DNA of 64,000 nt from Prorocentrum cordatum (Eukaryota > Sar > Dinophyceae > Prorocentrales > Prorocentraceae). The notes beneath the pieces are model-generated. The model was given only the letters and a program-made list of their open reading frames with translations. It made no database searches and was not told the origin of the DNA. The position numbers were made by a program, and so were the translations under genes. Shown piece by piece: positions 53,464-62,185 of the stretch. The stretch lies in NCBI GenBank assembly GCA_963575745.1, contig CAUYUJ010019104.1, positions 277,900 to 341,899 on the forward strand, in the 5' to 3' direction. The stretch's first letter is position 1. Every line of letters starts with the position of its first letter.

Positions 53464-54103
53464 GAGCTGACAACATCATCATCACCAGCATTACCACCAG
53501 CAACCTACTACCTTCGGGGGGGGCTACGTTCGAAAATCCAAACCAGAACTTTTGGCAGCAGTTCTGGTTTGGATTTTGCTTCGGGAAAATATGTACACCC
53601 CCTCCTTGCCTTCCCCCTGGGCCTCGCCTTGGGCGCCCGCCTTTGGTGCCCAGTTGGACCTCTGGGCTCCCGCCCCGAAAGGCGAGCTCCCCTTGGGCCT
53701 CTTGTGGGTTCCATGCGTCGTCGTCATCGTTATCGTCATCCGCCATCGTCGACGCTTCAAGCATCCACCATCGTCACACTGGGGCCCAGCCTTGGCTTCC
53801 TCTTGGCTGCTCGCCTTTGGTGCCCAGTTGGACCTCTGGGCTCCCGCCCCGAAAGGCGATCTCCCCTTGGGCCTCTTGTGGGTTCCCTGCGTCGTCGTCA
53901 TCGTTATCATCATCTGCCATGGTCAACGATTAAAGCATCCACCATCGTCACATTGGGTTGGACCTCTGGGCCCCCGCCCCGAAATGCGACCTCCTGGGGG
54001 ACCAAGGGGGGGCCCAGGGGAACAAAGGGGACCAAGGAGACCAAGGGGGACCGAGGAGTGGTACCAAAGGGGGCCAAGGGGTACCAAGGGGCACCCTTGG
54101 CCA
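53464..54103 (+). repeat. 640-bp block, copy A, with 17-bp hairpin
   Basis: Nearly identical to 56,853-57,485. It contains a perfect hairpin, AAAATCCAAACCAGAAC (53,533-53,549) with its complement at 53,561-53,577, then two TTGGACCTCTGGGC units and a run of GGGGACCAA words. Confidence 0.9.
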
Positions 54104-54134
54104 TCCTCGGGCACCCGTCGCCATCAATATTACG

Positions 54135-54154
54135 CGTAGCCGTCTTGGCTCAAA
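54135..54154 (+). other. Relic spliced leader 2
   Basis: CGTAGCCGTCTTGGCTCAA differs from the leader at two of 19 positions and ends three bases before the ATG at 54,157. It is the clearest relic in the window. Confidence 0.8.
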
Positions 54155-54156
54155 CG

Positions 54157-55012
54157 ATGTCTTGCGCGATCTGTTTGGAGTTGTATCGGAGCAGGGGTTC
54201 ACGCTACCGTGCTCTCACGCGTTTCACGTTCACTGCATCGCTGAGTGCATTGAGGGCGATGGCTCCATCATATGCCCTGTCTGTCGGGCTGTGCATCTGA
54301 GCATTCGGGAGAACGTTGACGCGTCGGTGCCAGCAGCGACCCCATCTCCGTGGGACGAGAGGCCAGCGATCGACAACGCGGCCACAGACATCATGAACTA
54401 CATGCCGCCCGTGCCAGCTCACGTCGCGATGCTGCATTGCGCCGCATCGTCATCATGGCCAACGGTTGATTGTTCAGGAACACGTCAGACAGGAGGATGG
54501 AGTGGAGTCCTGTTCGGGTTCGCGGCTCCGAGTTTCGAGGGCAGTGGTTGTGCCTGCAGTGCGGCTTCACCGTTACCGACACGGACGTCAACAACATTGC
54601 AGTTGAGCGCTTGCCCATCTGCCCCATGCATGGCCATCGAGTATACGTGCTCGACCACTTGGAGAACACGTCCTTCTACAGCTGCGCTTCACGCGCTCAC
54701 GACGACCAAGCCGACCCTGCCGTGTTCGAGTGCCCATTCGACTATGCCACTCAGCACCCGTTCGTCTTGCAGCCAGCCCCCGCGCCGATAGAGGTGATAC
54801 AGCCAGACCCCGAGCCGATAGAGGTGACCGATGAGGAAGAAGATGCCATGTCGCAGGACAGCCGCATTACGGTGCCAGACCCTGGAGAAGAAGATGAAGA
54901 TGTCGCTCGGCTTCGTAGTATCATGGAAGGCTCCTGGGAGCCCGACAGCCCAGCCTCGAGCATGTTCGAGGATAGCGTAGCACGGCTAGTCGAGATATTT
55001 AGCAGCTCTTGA
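54157..55012 (+). pseudogene. RING-finger protein, retrogene-like ORF 2 (frameshifts)
   Basis: MSCAICLELYRS opens a RING-type zinc finger (C-x2-C). One base out of frame, LPCSHAFHVHCIAECI and ICPVCRA complete it, giving the C3HC4/RING-H2 pattern of E3 ubiquitin ligases. A further shift near 54,450 leads to a frame with LCLQCGFTV...ICPMHGH, another possible zinc site. An acidic tail rich in Glu, Asp and Pro follows, ending at 55,012. Two indels suggest a decayed copy, though assembly errors are possible. Confidence 0.65.
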
Positions 55013-55620
55013 GTCTGGGGCAAAGCCCTGGGGATTGCATGCTAAGCTTGAGTCGCGCCGTCGCAGTTGAAAACAGACCCCGTCATCATTTTAGCGCTAA
55101 CATGTTTCAAAAGCGATTGAAACATGTTGGGTTGTGACAAAAACTGAGCCCGTCATCGTCGAACTGCATCGTTTGAGCTCCAACGAGGGGGGAGATTGGT
55201 AAAGGTGTCGCTGATCCTTGAAACCGCCAGAGATCTGGGACTAGCGAAACTGGGCTAGTAAAAAACTAAACTGATCATCCAGGACAATACCCATCAGCAA
55301 CAACCAAAGAGACCCACGGGGCAGGGAGGGCGGGGCTCCAAAATCCAAACCGGCACCGATCAGACCCACCAGGCTGGACAGATGCGCACCCGCGCGCCCA
55401 CCGAGGATTCCCATATCTAACACATATCTAACAGGGGGGAGTCTTAGATATAGATCCCTGTAACTGTCGCAACTTTTATATCCGGCAGTATATCTAACAG
55501 GGGGCAGGTGTTAGATATGGGGGCTGCTTAGGGGGCTGATGGGGCACAGATGGGGCCTCCAGGGATCGGTCACTTGGCCCTTGCGGCCGCGGTGACCTCT
55601 TGCGCTCCTCCCCCTTCCCT
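55013..55620. other. Spacer with 12-bp hairpin and TATCTAACAGGGGG repeats
   Basis: A perfect hairpin, AACATGTTTCAA (55,099-55,110) with TTGAAACATGTT (55,117-55,128), has a six-base loop. TATCTAACAGGGGG occurs at about 55,424 and 55,491. No gene. Confidence 0.6.
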
Positions 55621-55624
55621 CTAG

Positions 55625-55641
55625 AGCAACTTTGGCCCAAG
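55625..55641 (+). other. Relic spliced leader 3
   Basis: AGCAACTTTGGCCCAAG matches the last 17 leader bases at 14 positions, 43 bases before the ATG at 55,685. Weaker than relic 2, but in the same place relative to its ORF. Confidence 0.55.
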
Positions 55642-55684
55642 CTGACCACGGTTCCGAACCTCGGCCAAGTCACTTCTGCAACAT

Positions 55685-56725
55685 ATGCCGCCGAAGCGCC
55701 CCGCTGACCAGCTCCCGAAGCCGATGATGGAAGCCGCCGATGCGCTCAAGGCCCAGGGGCTGGAGGTGACTGGCGAGAACCTGGCTGTGCTCCCTCACGC
55801 GCTTCGCGTGAAGGCTTTCAGCTCACTGAACACCGCCCTCAATTCCAGGTTCCAGGATAAGGCGGTGCTGTTCAAGAACTTACAGGACGATAACGACAAG
55901 AGGGAGTACCTGGCCAGCTTCATGATCGACCCGAAGAGCGGCGGCACCATGACCAACAAATCCAGCCGCGAGGTGATCGAGAAGACGACCAAGAAGGTCC
56001 TCTGGGTCACGTTGGAGCAGTACGGGGGGCCGCTCTTCTTGAACAGCATGGAGCACGCGAGAATCGCCTTGGAGGGCGAGCCTAGTCGACCCCACGAGAA
56101 CAAGAAGCTGGCGGATACTGGAGTGCAACAGTTCAGGGTGGAGGTCACAGAGGAGGTCTTCGAGAAGGTCCTCAAGGAGAGTGCGGAGCTCGCAAAACAA
56201 GTTGAGCTTTCCGCTGAGGAGTTCGAGCCCGTGGCGAACGTGCTGAAAGATAAGGACTTGTCTGGGCCCTCGTCGGCTGATGGCTCCACCAAGCCACCGA
56301 TGAAGAGACAGCGTCAAAGCAGACGCGCCACGCCAGCCGCGACCGAACCCGACCCGCCCGCTGGGCCCGATCCAGCGACCAAGGCTTCGCAGGAGAGCTT
56401 GGCGAAGGAGCTGAGTGAGTTGAAGAAGTTCTACGACAAGTCGAAGAAGGAGCTGGACGAGGCGAAGCTCATCGAGCAGAAGCTGGCCTCGAAGGCTTGG
56501 GGTGGCGCAGCGACCGACTACCTGAAGGAGGCCGTGGACAAGATGAGGACTGAAATGGGCCAGGCGTTCAACTTCTGGGCGGAGACGAAGGGTAAGACGC
56601 ACGCCAACAACCAGGAGAGGGACGCAGACTCCGCGTCGGCCAGAGCCATGCTCACCGAGAAGAAGAGGGAGTACGACACGTTCAAGACTAACACGTTGAG
56701 CGAGTTCCTCAAGTTCAAGAAGTAA
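55685..56725 (+). CDS. Charged coiled-coil protein, retrogene-like ORF 3
   Basis: An intact frame of 346 residues starting MPPKRPADQLPKPMMEAADA. The N-terminal half looks globular (LRVKAFSSLNTALNSRFQDK, LWVTLEQYGGPLFLN). About residues 195-235 are a basic Pro/Ser linker with KRQRQSRR, a possible nuclear signal. About residues 236-346 are Lys/Glu-rich with heptad character (LAKELSELKKFYDKSKKELD), predicted coiled coil. No family is recognised. Its intact frame and SL relic suggest a young retrogene or an active multi-copy gene. Confidence 0.7.
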   Translation: MPPKRPADQLPKPMMEAADALKAQGLEVTGENLAVLPHALRVKAFSSLNTALNSRFQDKAVLFKNLQDDNDKREYLASFMIDPKSGGTMTNKSSREVIEKTTKKVLWVTLEQYGGPLFLNSMEHARIALEGEPSRPHENKKLADTGVQQFRVEVTEEVFEKVLKESAELAKQVELSAEEFEPVANVLKDKDLSGPSSADGSTKPPMKRQRQSRRATPAATEPDPPAGPDPATKASQESLAKELSELKKFYDKSKKELDEAKLIEQKLASKAWGGAATDYLKEAVDKMRTEMGQAFNFWAETKGKTHANNQERDADSASARAMLTEKKREYDTFKTNTLSEFLKFKK

Positions 56726-56852
56726 GCAGCGTCAGAGTTGCCAGCGACAGAGTGTGCACACTACACTACTCACCAAACAGGGAGCCTCGGCAAGCTTCGG
56801 GGCAGCTAGCTCGCCGTCCGCTGACAAAAAAAAGGTTGCATCACCCAACCGC

Positions 56853-57485
56853 AGAGCTGACAACATCATCATCACCATCATTACCACCAGCAACCTACTA
56901 CCTTCTGGGGGGCTACGTTCGAAAATCCAAACCAGAACTTTTGGCAACAGTTCTGGTTTGGATTTTGCTTCGGGAAAATATGTACACCCCCTCCTTGCCT
57001 TCCCCCTGGGCCTCGCCTTGGGCGCCCGCCTTTGGTGCCCAGTTGGACCTCTGGGCTCCCGCCCCGAAAGGCGAGCTCCCCTTGGGCCTCTTGTGGGTTC
57101 CCTGCGTCGTCGTCATCGTTATCGTCATCCGCCATCGTCGACGCTTCAAGCATCCACCATCGTCACACTGGGGCCCAGCCTTGGCTTCCTCTTGGCTGCT
57201 CGCCTTTGGTGCCCAATTGGACCTCTGGGCTCCCGCCCCGAAAGGCGATCTCCCCTTGGGCCTCTTGTGGGTTCCCTGCGTCGTCGTCATCGTTATCATC
57301 ATCTGCCATGGTCAACGATTAAAGCATCCACCATCGTCACATTGGGTTGGACCTCTGGGCCCCCGCCCCGAAATGCGACCTCCTGGGGGGCCAAGGGGGG
57401 GCCCAGGGACACCAAGGGGACCAAGGAGACCAAGGGGGACCGAGGAGTGGTACCAAAGGGGGCCAAGGGGTACCAAGGGGCACCC
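56853..57485 (+). repeat. 640-bp block, copy B, with 17-bp hairpin
   Basis: Copy of 53,464-54,103, with the hairpin at 56,922-56,938 and 56,950-56,966. It again lies immediately upstream of an SL relic and its ORF. Confidence 0.9.
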
Positions 57486-57545
57486 AGGGGGGACCATGGG
57501 GACCAAGGGGGACCGACGGTGGGAGCATCGTGATCGCCCTTATCA

Positions 57546-57567
57546 TCCGAAGCCGTTGTTGCCCAAT
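57546..57567 (+). other. Relic spliced leader 4
   Basis: TCCGAAGCCGTTGTTGCCCA followed by AT agrees with the 22-base leader at about 16 positions. It lies 20 bases before the ATG pair at 57,588/57,591. Degenerate; supported mainly by its position. Confidence 0.5.
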
Positions 57568-57587
57568 CCACTCCGACAGACTGGCAA

Positions 57588-59672
57588 TGATGATGTGTCG
57601 TTTGCTATTCCTGCCTGTGTTTCTCGCAATGGGGATTCGGCAACAGCTTGGCCTGACGAGCAAGTCAACAAAAGTGATTGGCCGCTCGAAATTTTCGAAG
57701 GCTGTGAAACCTACCGTCGGCACCGATCTGTCTGAGTGGTTGCGTTCAAAATACAAGCGAGGCCAATTGTCAGCTAAAGATGTGAGGGTGGCGGCTTCAA
57801 AAGAGAAGGATGGGGGTGTTCACATGTCACGTTGTGGTTCGTCTGAGATCTGAAAGGCCACCCGTTTACGTTGCCAAGTGTGTGTTTTGGGACCCTCCCA
57901 ATGCGGAGTCATTCGAAGATGACGTATTTTTCCAGTTGCCGCACGAAATAATGGAATACGAGATTGACAAACATGGCGTCGATCATTTTACGCATATCGA
58001 AGATGACCGCCCCGTTTTTCGGATTCGTGAAGAGTGGTGTCAGCGAGTTGACTTACATCCAGATGCGGCCAGTTCTGTTGTTCCAATTTCTGTGTGGGGC
58101 GATTCTGCTGGGTTCTTGACGCGCGACAGCATCTATCTTATGTTGTGGGGCCCAATCGGCGGGGCTGACCGCGCCCGACACTGGTTCGCATCGCGGGGAA
58201 AGCGAGTGTGTTGCGCTTGTGGGTGCCACGGACGGCACACATTCGATTCCTTTGTTCGGGTTCTGGTGTGGGCGATGGAGGTCTCCCTGACAGGCAAGTG
58301 GCCATCGACGAGGCATGACGGAGTCCGCTTTGCAGACTCCAAGCTGCCAGGCCGCGGGGACATGTACCTTGCATCCCGCTCCCCCTCGTCCTCCCCCTCC
58401 TCCTCCTCGCCCCCGCATAAAGGCCTAATCTCAGGTGAGGTCACAGTATCGGTAACTGCTTGGCAGCATTCCCCCTCCGCTGGGGGGAGGGGGGAATGCT
58501 TAACAGATCCTAAGATGCATCGACCTCTGACGGCTCTTGCCTTGCCTTACCTTGCCTCATCTCCATGCCACTCCCCGTCGCCCTCCCCTCCCTTTTTCTC
58601 GCACACACGTTTTCAAAAATATCTGGGCGGGCGAGGGGGCGGGGGGGGCAAGGTACAAGTCCCTGAGCAGCTCCAGGTGACAGATGGCGGGCCGCAAGAG
58701 CTCGCAAAGGAGATTCGCTTCGGGCGCGCATGGGCGCGTGCCAAAAAAAGGGTGATTGGTCATGGATGCAACAATTTCTCGGCGTATCTGGGTGGGGCGG
58801 GGAAGGCGACAATAAAATTGTATGTTGGAAATGCAAAGCTGGCTATAACACGGAATTCCCCTACACAGATGCGTCCCTCGCGGCCGCATGGCGGACGACT
58901 TCTGTTTCCGACCTCTCGTTTCGACTTGAAATGCTATCTGGCCTTCGATATGCGAGCCCCTTCTGGAGCATACCAGGCTTTATATTGGACTACGTGACTA
59001 TAGATAACGCGCGCAGGGGACCTCGGGTGTTTGCAATATTTTCTCGCCAACGTATTGCTCGAGATTTTTGATCGCATGGGCGGTGTTGTCTCGCGCCCGT
59101 GTGGGACATTAGGCCACTTAACGCTCTTGATGTCGATTTGTTCTAAGAGCCTTGGTTTGGAGAGCCCGCCATGGAATTGGATCACAATGAATATGATCAA
59201 GACAAGTGGGAAAAACCCGAAAATGAAGTTGCAGGCGTCTGAAACCCGCAGGCTGCTAAACTGCACGCGGCTCCTCGTTGAGCGGTTCTTCCCCCCCCGA
59301 GATGCCCGCGAACAGCTGGTTTTCGATTGTGTGGATGCTGTTCATCATATATACGTTGAACTGCACCGATGGGACCGCTATGCTTCGCCGCCGAAGTGTG
59401 CAAGATGGGCGCGTGTGTTTGTCACGCTTTACGGTGAACTTAACAAATGAGCAGCGGCAGAGAATTTAAATGGATCTTTCACGCGGTATAAATTTTACCC
59501 GAAGTTCCACCAATTCGTTGAATTGTTCGAAAGAGAGGTGCCGAAGTATGGGTCGGCAGCTGATTTTTGGTGCTGCGCCGACGAATCGGCGATAGGTGAT
59601 GCAATTCATGTGGCCGAGCGCTGTCGCGCAAAGTACTTGCACAGGTCAATCATGTGCAGGCACCGCCTGTGA
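57588..59672 (+). pseudogene. Uncharacterised dinoflagellate-type repeated protein, broken
   Basis: Pieces in several frames: MMCRLLFLPVFLAM...GTDLSEWLRSKYKRGQLSA; VYVAKCVFWDPPN...FFQLPHEIMEYEI; VVPISVWGDSAGF; WAMEVSLTGKWPSTRHDG; CWKCKAG...AAWRTTSV; SIPGFILDYVTID; and at the end HQFVELFERE...FWCCADESAIGDA. From memory this order resembles a large uncharacterised protein family repeated in dinoflagellate genomes; I know no proven function. About 58,365-58,700 is a low-complexity insert with a hairpin (58,467-58,501). Several frameshifts. Confidence 0.5.
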
Positions 59673-60056
59673 GAAAAACAATAGCTTACCCACGCGTATG
59701 GCATTTGGTCATCACGTGGTCGCTGCAAAAAATGAAGGGAATCCTGAGTCTCTATCCTCTATAATCCGCTTGGCTCCGCCGTGGCCTTCCGCCCCGTCGT
59801 TCCCCCTGGCGCTCGCTGTTTGGGATCCACGCGTTTGTTCCCCTTAACTGTGGGCGTCCCTTTAGATAGCTTCCTTTTGGCACTAGGTGTACATTATGTA
59901 TATGTATATGTTTATGTGTAAATATGTATGCATATATGTATGTGTATGTGTTTGTATGTCTATGTAAATGATTATGTGCGGATACGCATGCATATCACGC
60001 ACGTGCATACACGCACGTACGCGTATGAACGTGTATATATATATGAATATATATGA

Positions 60057-60087
<31 letters not shown>

Positions 60088-60204
60088 CATGTATATATAT
60101 ACACACCATATACCACAGTTATATGCTTTAAGATATACATAGTTATGTATATATATGTATATATTATATTATATTATAGATGCACATGTATGTGCGTATA
60201 CATC
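59673..60204. repeat. Spacer and (AT)n/TATG microsatellite
   Basis: No gene. From about 59,890 to 60,185 the sequence is TATG/TATA-rich, with a pure AT core near 60,055-60,100. Confidence 0.85.
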
Positions 60205-60447
60205 ACGATCGTGGGTGCTCGACCACGATCGTGGATCCTCGATCGCGATCGTGGATCTTTGACCACGATCGTGGATCCCCGATCTACGATCGGGGATATC
60301 AGGATCCGCGATCACGATCGTGGATCCTCGATCACGATCGTGGATCCACGATCTACGATCGGGGATTTCAAGATCCACGATCACGATCGTGGATCCGCGA
60401 TCATGATCGTGGATCCACGATAAAGAACGTTTATCGGAAGCCCAGGG
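60205..60447 (+). repeat. GATC-rich palindromic array, copy 2
   Basis: Same family as 50,525-50,760 (CACGATCGTGGATCC, CCCGATCTACGATCGGGGAT). It ends AAAGAACGTTTATCGG...CCCAGGG directly at the gap. Confidence 0.9.
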
Positions 60448-60547
60448 NNNNNNNNNNNNNNNNNNNNNNNNNNNNNNNNNNNNNNNNNNNNNNNNNNNNN
60501 NNNNNNNNNNNNNNNNNNNNNNNNNNNNNNNNNNNNNNNNNNNNNNN
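60448..60547. other. Assembly gap (100 N)
   Basis: Exactly 100 N, the usual placeholder length for a gap of unknown size. In the other copy the same array end is followed by long inverted repeats, which could explain the break. Confidence 0.99.
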
Positions 60548-60654
60548 ACGCGATGCGTTGTAGAGCACGGCATGGCATGGCGTAGAAGAGCACCGCAAAG
60601 CGTATTATCAACCGAGCATTGCATTGCATGCCGTGGCATGGCACGGGAAATGAC

Positions 60655-60835
60655 GCCAGCGCTGCAGCGGGAGCACGACTCGAAACGAGCGGAAGCGCGG
60701 AAATGCGGCCACCGCTGCAGCGGAAACACGATTTGGAACGAGCGGAAGCACGGAAATGAGGCCAGCGCTGCAGCGGGAGCACGATTCGGAACGAGCGGGG
60801 CCCGAAAACGAGGCCAGCGCCTCAGCGAGAGCAAC
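60655..60835 (+). repeat. ~53-bp tandem repeat
   Basis: Just over three units of GCCAGCGCTGCAGCGGGAGC, ACGATTCGGAACGAGCGG and a GGAAATGAG-type end. No gene is seen between the gap and 60,960. Confidence 0.8.
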
Positions 60836-60974
60836 ATTTTGAAACACATGCAAGCGACAACCCAGCTCCGGGGAAACCTGTGTAAAAAAACAGTGCGCGG
60901 GGGGAGGGGGGGGTCGGGCACTCCCAGGCCGTCATCTGGAGAAGAGGGAGACTCGTATTCATATTGAGTAATTG

Positions 60975-61205
60975 TGGAGGAGGAGGAGGCGGAGGAGGAG
61001 GAGGAGGAAGAGAAGAAGAAGAGAAAAGGAGAGAACGAGGAAGGAGAGGAGGAGGAGGAGGAGGAGGAGGAGGGAGGAGGAGGAGGAGGGGAGGAGGGGA
61101 GGAGGGGGGGGAGGGGGAGGAGGGGGAGGGGGGAGGGGGAGGGGGAGGAGGAGGAGGAGGCGGAGGAGGAGGAGGAGGAGGAGGAGGAGGAGGAGGAGGA
61201 GGTTT
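60975..61205 (+). repeat. (GGA)n microsatellite
   Basis: About 230 bp of GGA/GGAGG repeats. It directly abuts a 210-bp duplicated sequence. Confidence 0.95.
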
Positions 61206-61921
61206 CCTCCTGGACTCTCCGCCTCCGAACCTCAGGCGGATCGGACTCGCCTGGGCCTGCTGGCCCTGAGCCCTCAGGCCGCCAACATCCTACTCCTTTC
61301 TCTTCCTCCTCCTCCTCCTCAGGCGGGCGCTCTTTTTTCATCGGCATGATGGCGCCCGCGATCCAACTCGCGGGCGCGAGCTCTGCGGCTGGCGACCCTC
61401 GCCGCCGCTGGACCCCCACCCTGACACGTGCTGTTGCATACCAGGGTGGGGGTAGGTTGCCCCCCTCGGTGGGGGGGGCCTACGAGAAGTACCGACCGCG
61501 ATGCGGCAAGTGCTGGCCGAAAAAAACGGCAGGAGGCCCCCCGCACCGCTTGATTTCGGCGTGGGTGGGTGGGACCTCCAAAAAGGCTGCGCGGCCCACG
61601 GGGCCGCGCTTGAGCAAACAGCACGGAAAAGGAAAGCAGACGGAGAGAGGAGGCAGAAGCAGAGGCAGGCTACGAGGCGGGAGGAAACCCACTGTTCTCA
61701 CGAACGATCACGTTTCCTCCTGGACTCTCCGCCTCCGAACCTCAGGCGGATCGGACTCGCCTGGGCCTGCTGGCCCTGAGCCCTCAGGCCGCCAACATCC
61801 TACTCCTTTCTCTTCCTCCTCCTCCTCCTCAGGCGGGCGCTCTTTTTTCATCGGCATGATGGCGCCCGCGATCCAACTCGCGGGCGCGAGCTCTGCGGCT
61901 GGCGACCCTCGCCGCCGCTGG
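61202..61921 (+). repeat. 210-bp direct repeats, 510 bp apart
   Basis: 61,202-61,411 and 61,712-61,921 appear identical. Between them, starting at the base after the first copy, is ACCCCCACCCTG (61,412-61,423) pairing with CAGGGTGGGGGT (61,442-61,453). The roughly 300 bp between the copies shows no ORF of note. Confidence 0.9.
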
Positions 61922-62185
61922 GCCCCACTCGTGCTCTCCTAGCGGCTCTCGCCGCCTCATCCGGTGCCTCCCGCACCAGACCTCCTCCTTGCGCGCCACG
62001 GGGCCCACCTCGAGGGCCTCCGCGCGCACTGGCGGGGGGGCCTGGCCCCGCACGGCCCAGCACTCCTGGCTATGCCTGACGCCGCACTGCCAGCCTCGAA
62101 ACTCCCCTGCGCTCTCAGCACAGGCCTGATCGGCCCCCGCTGCCCGCGCGCTCTGAGCCTCAGGCCAACGCGACGGCGCAACTTC

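Noticed and set aside
59890-60185. AT-rich stretch as a replication origin
   Set aside because: It is a simple TATG/TA microsatellite with no other origin-like organisation visible.
61319-61942. ORFs over the 210-bp duplicates and the GGA tract
   Set aside because: Glu/Gly runs come from the microsatellite and the rest has no domain; duplicates are better described as DNA repeats.
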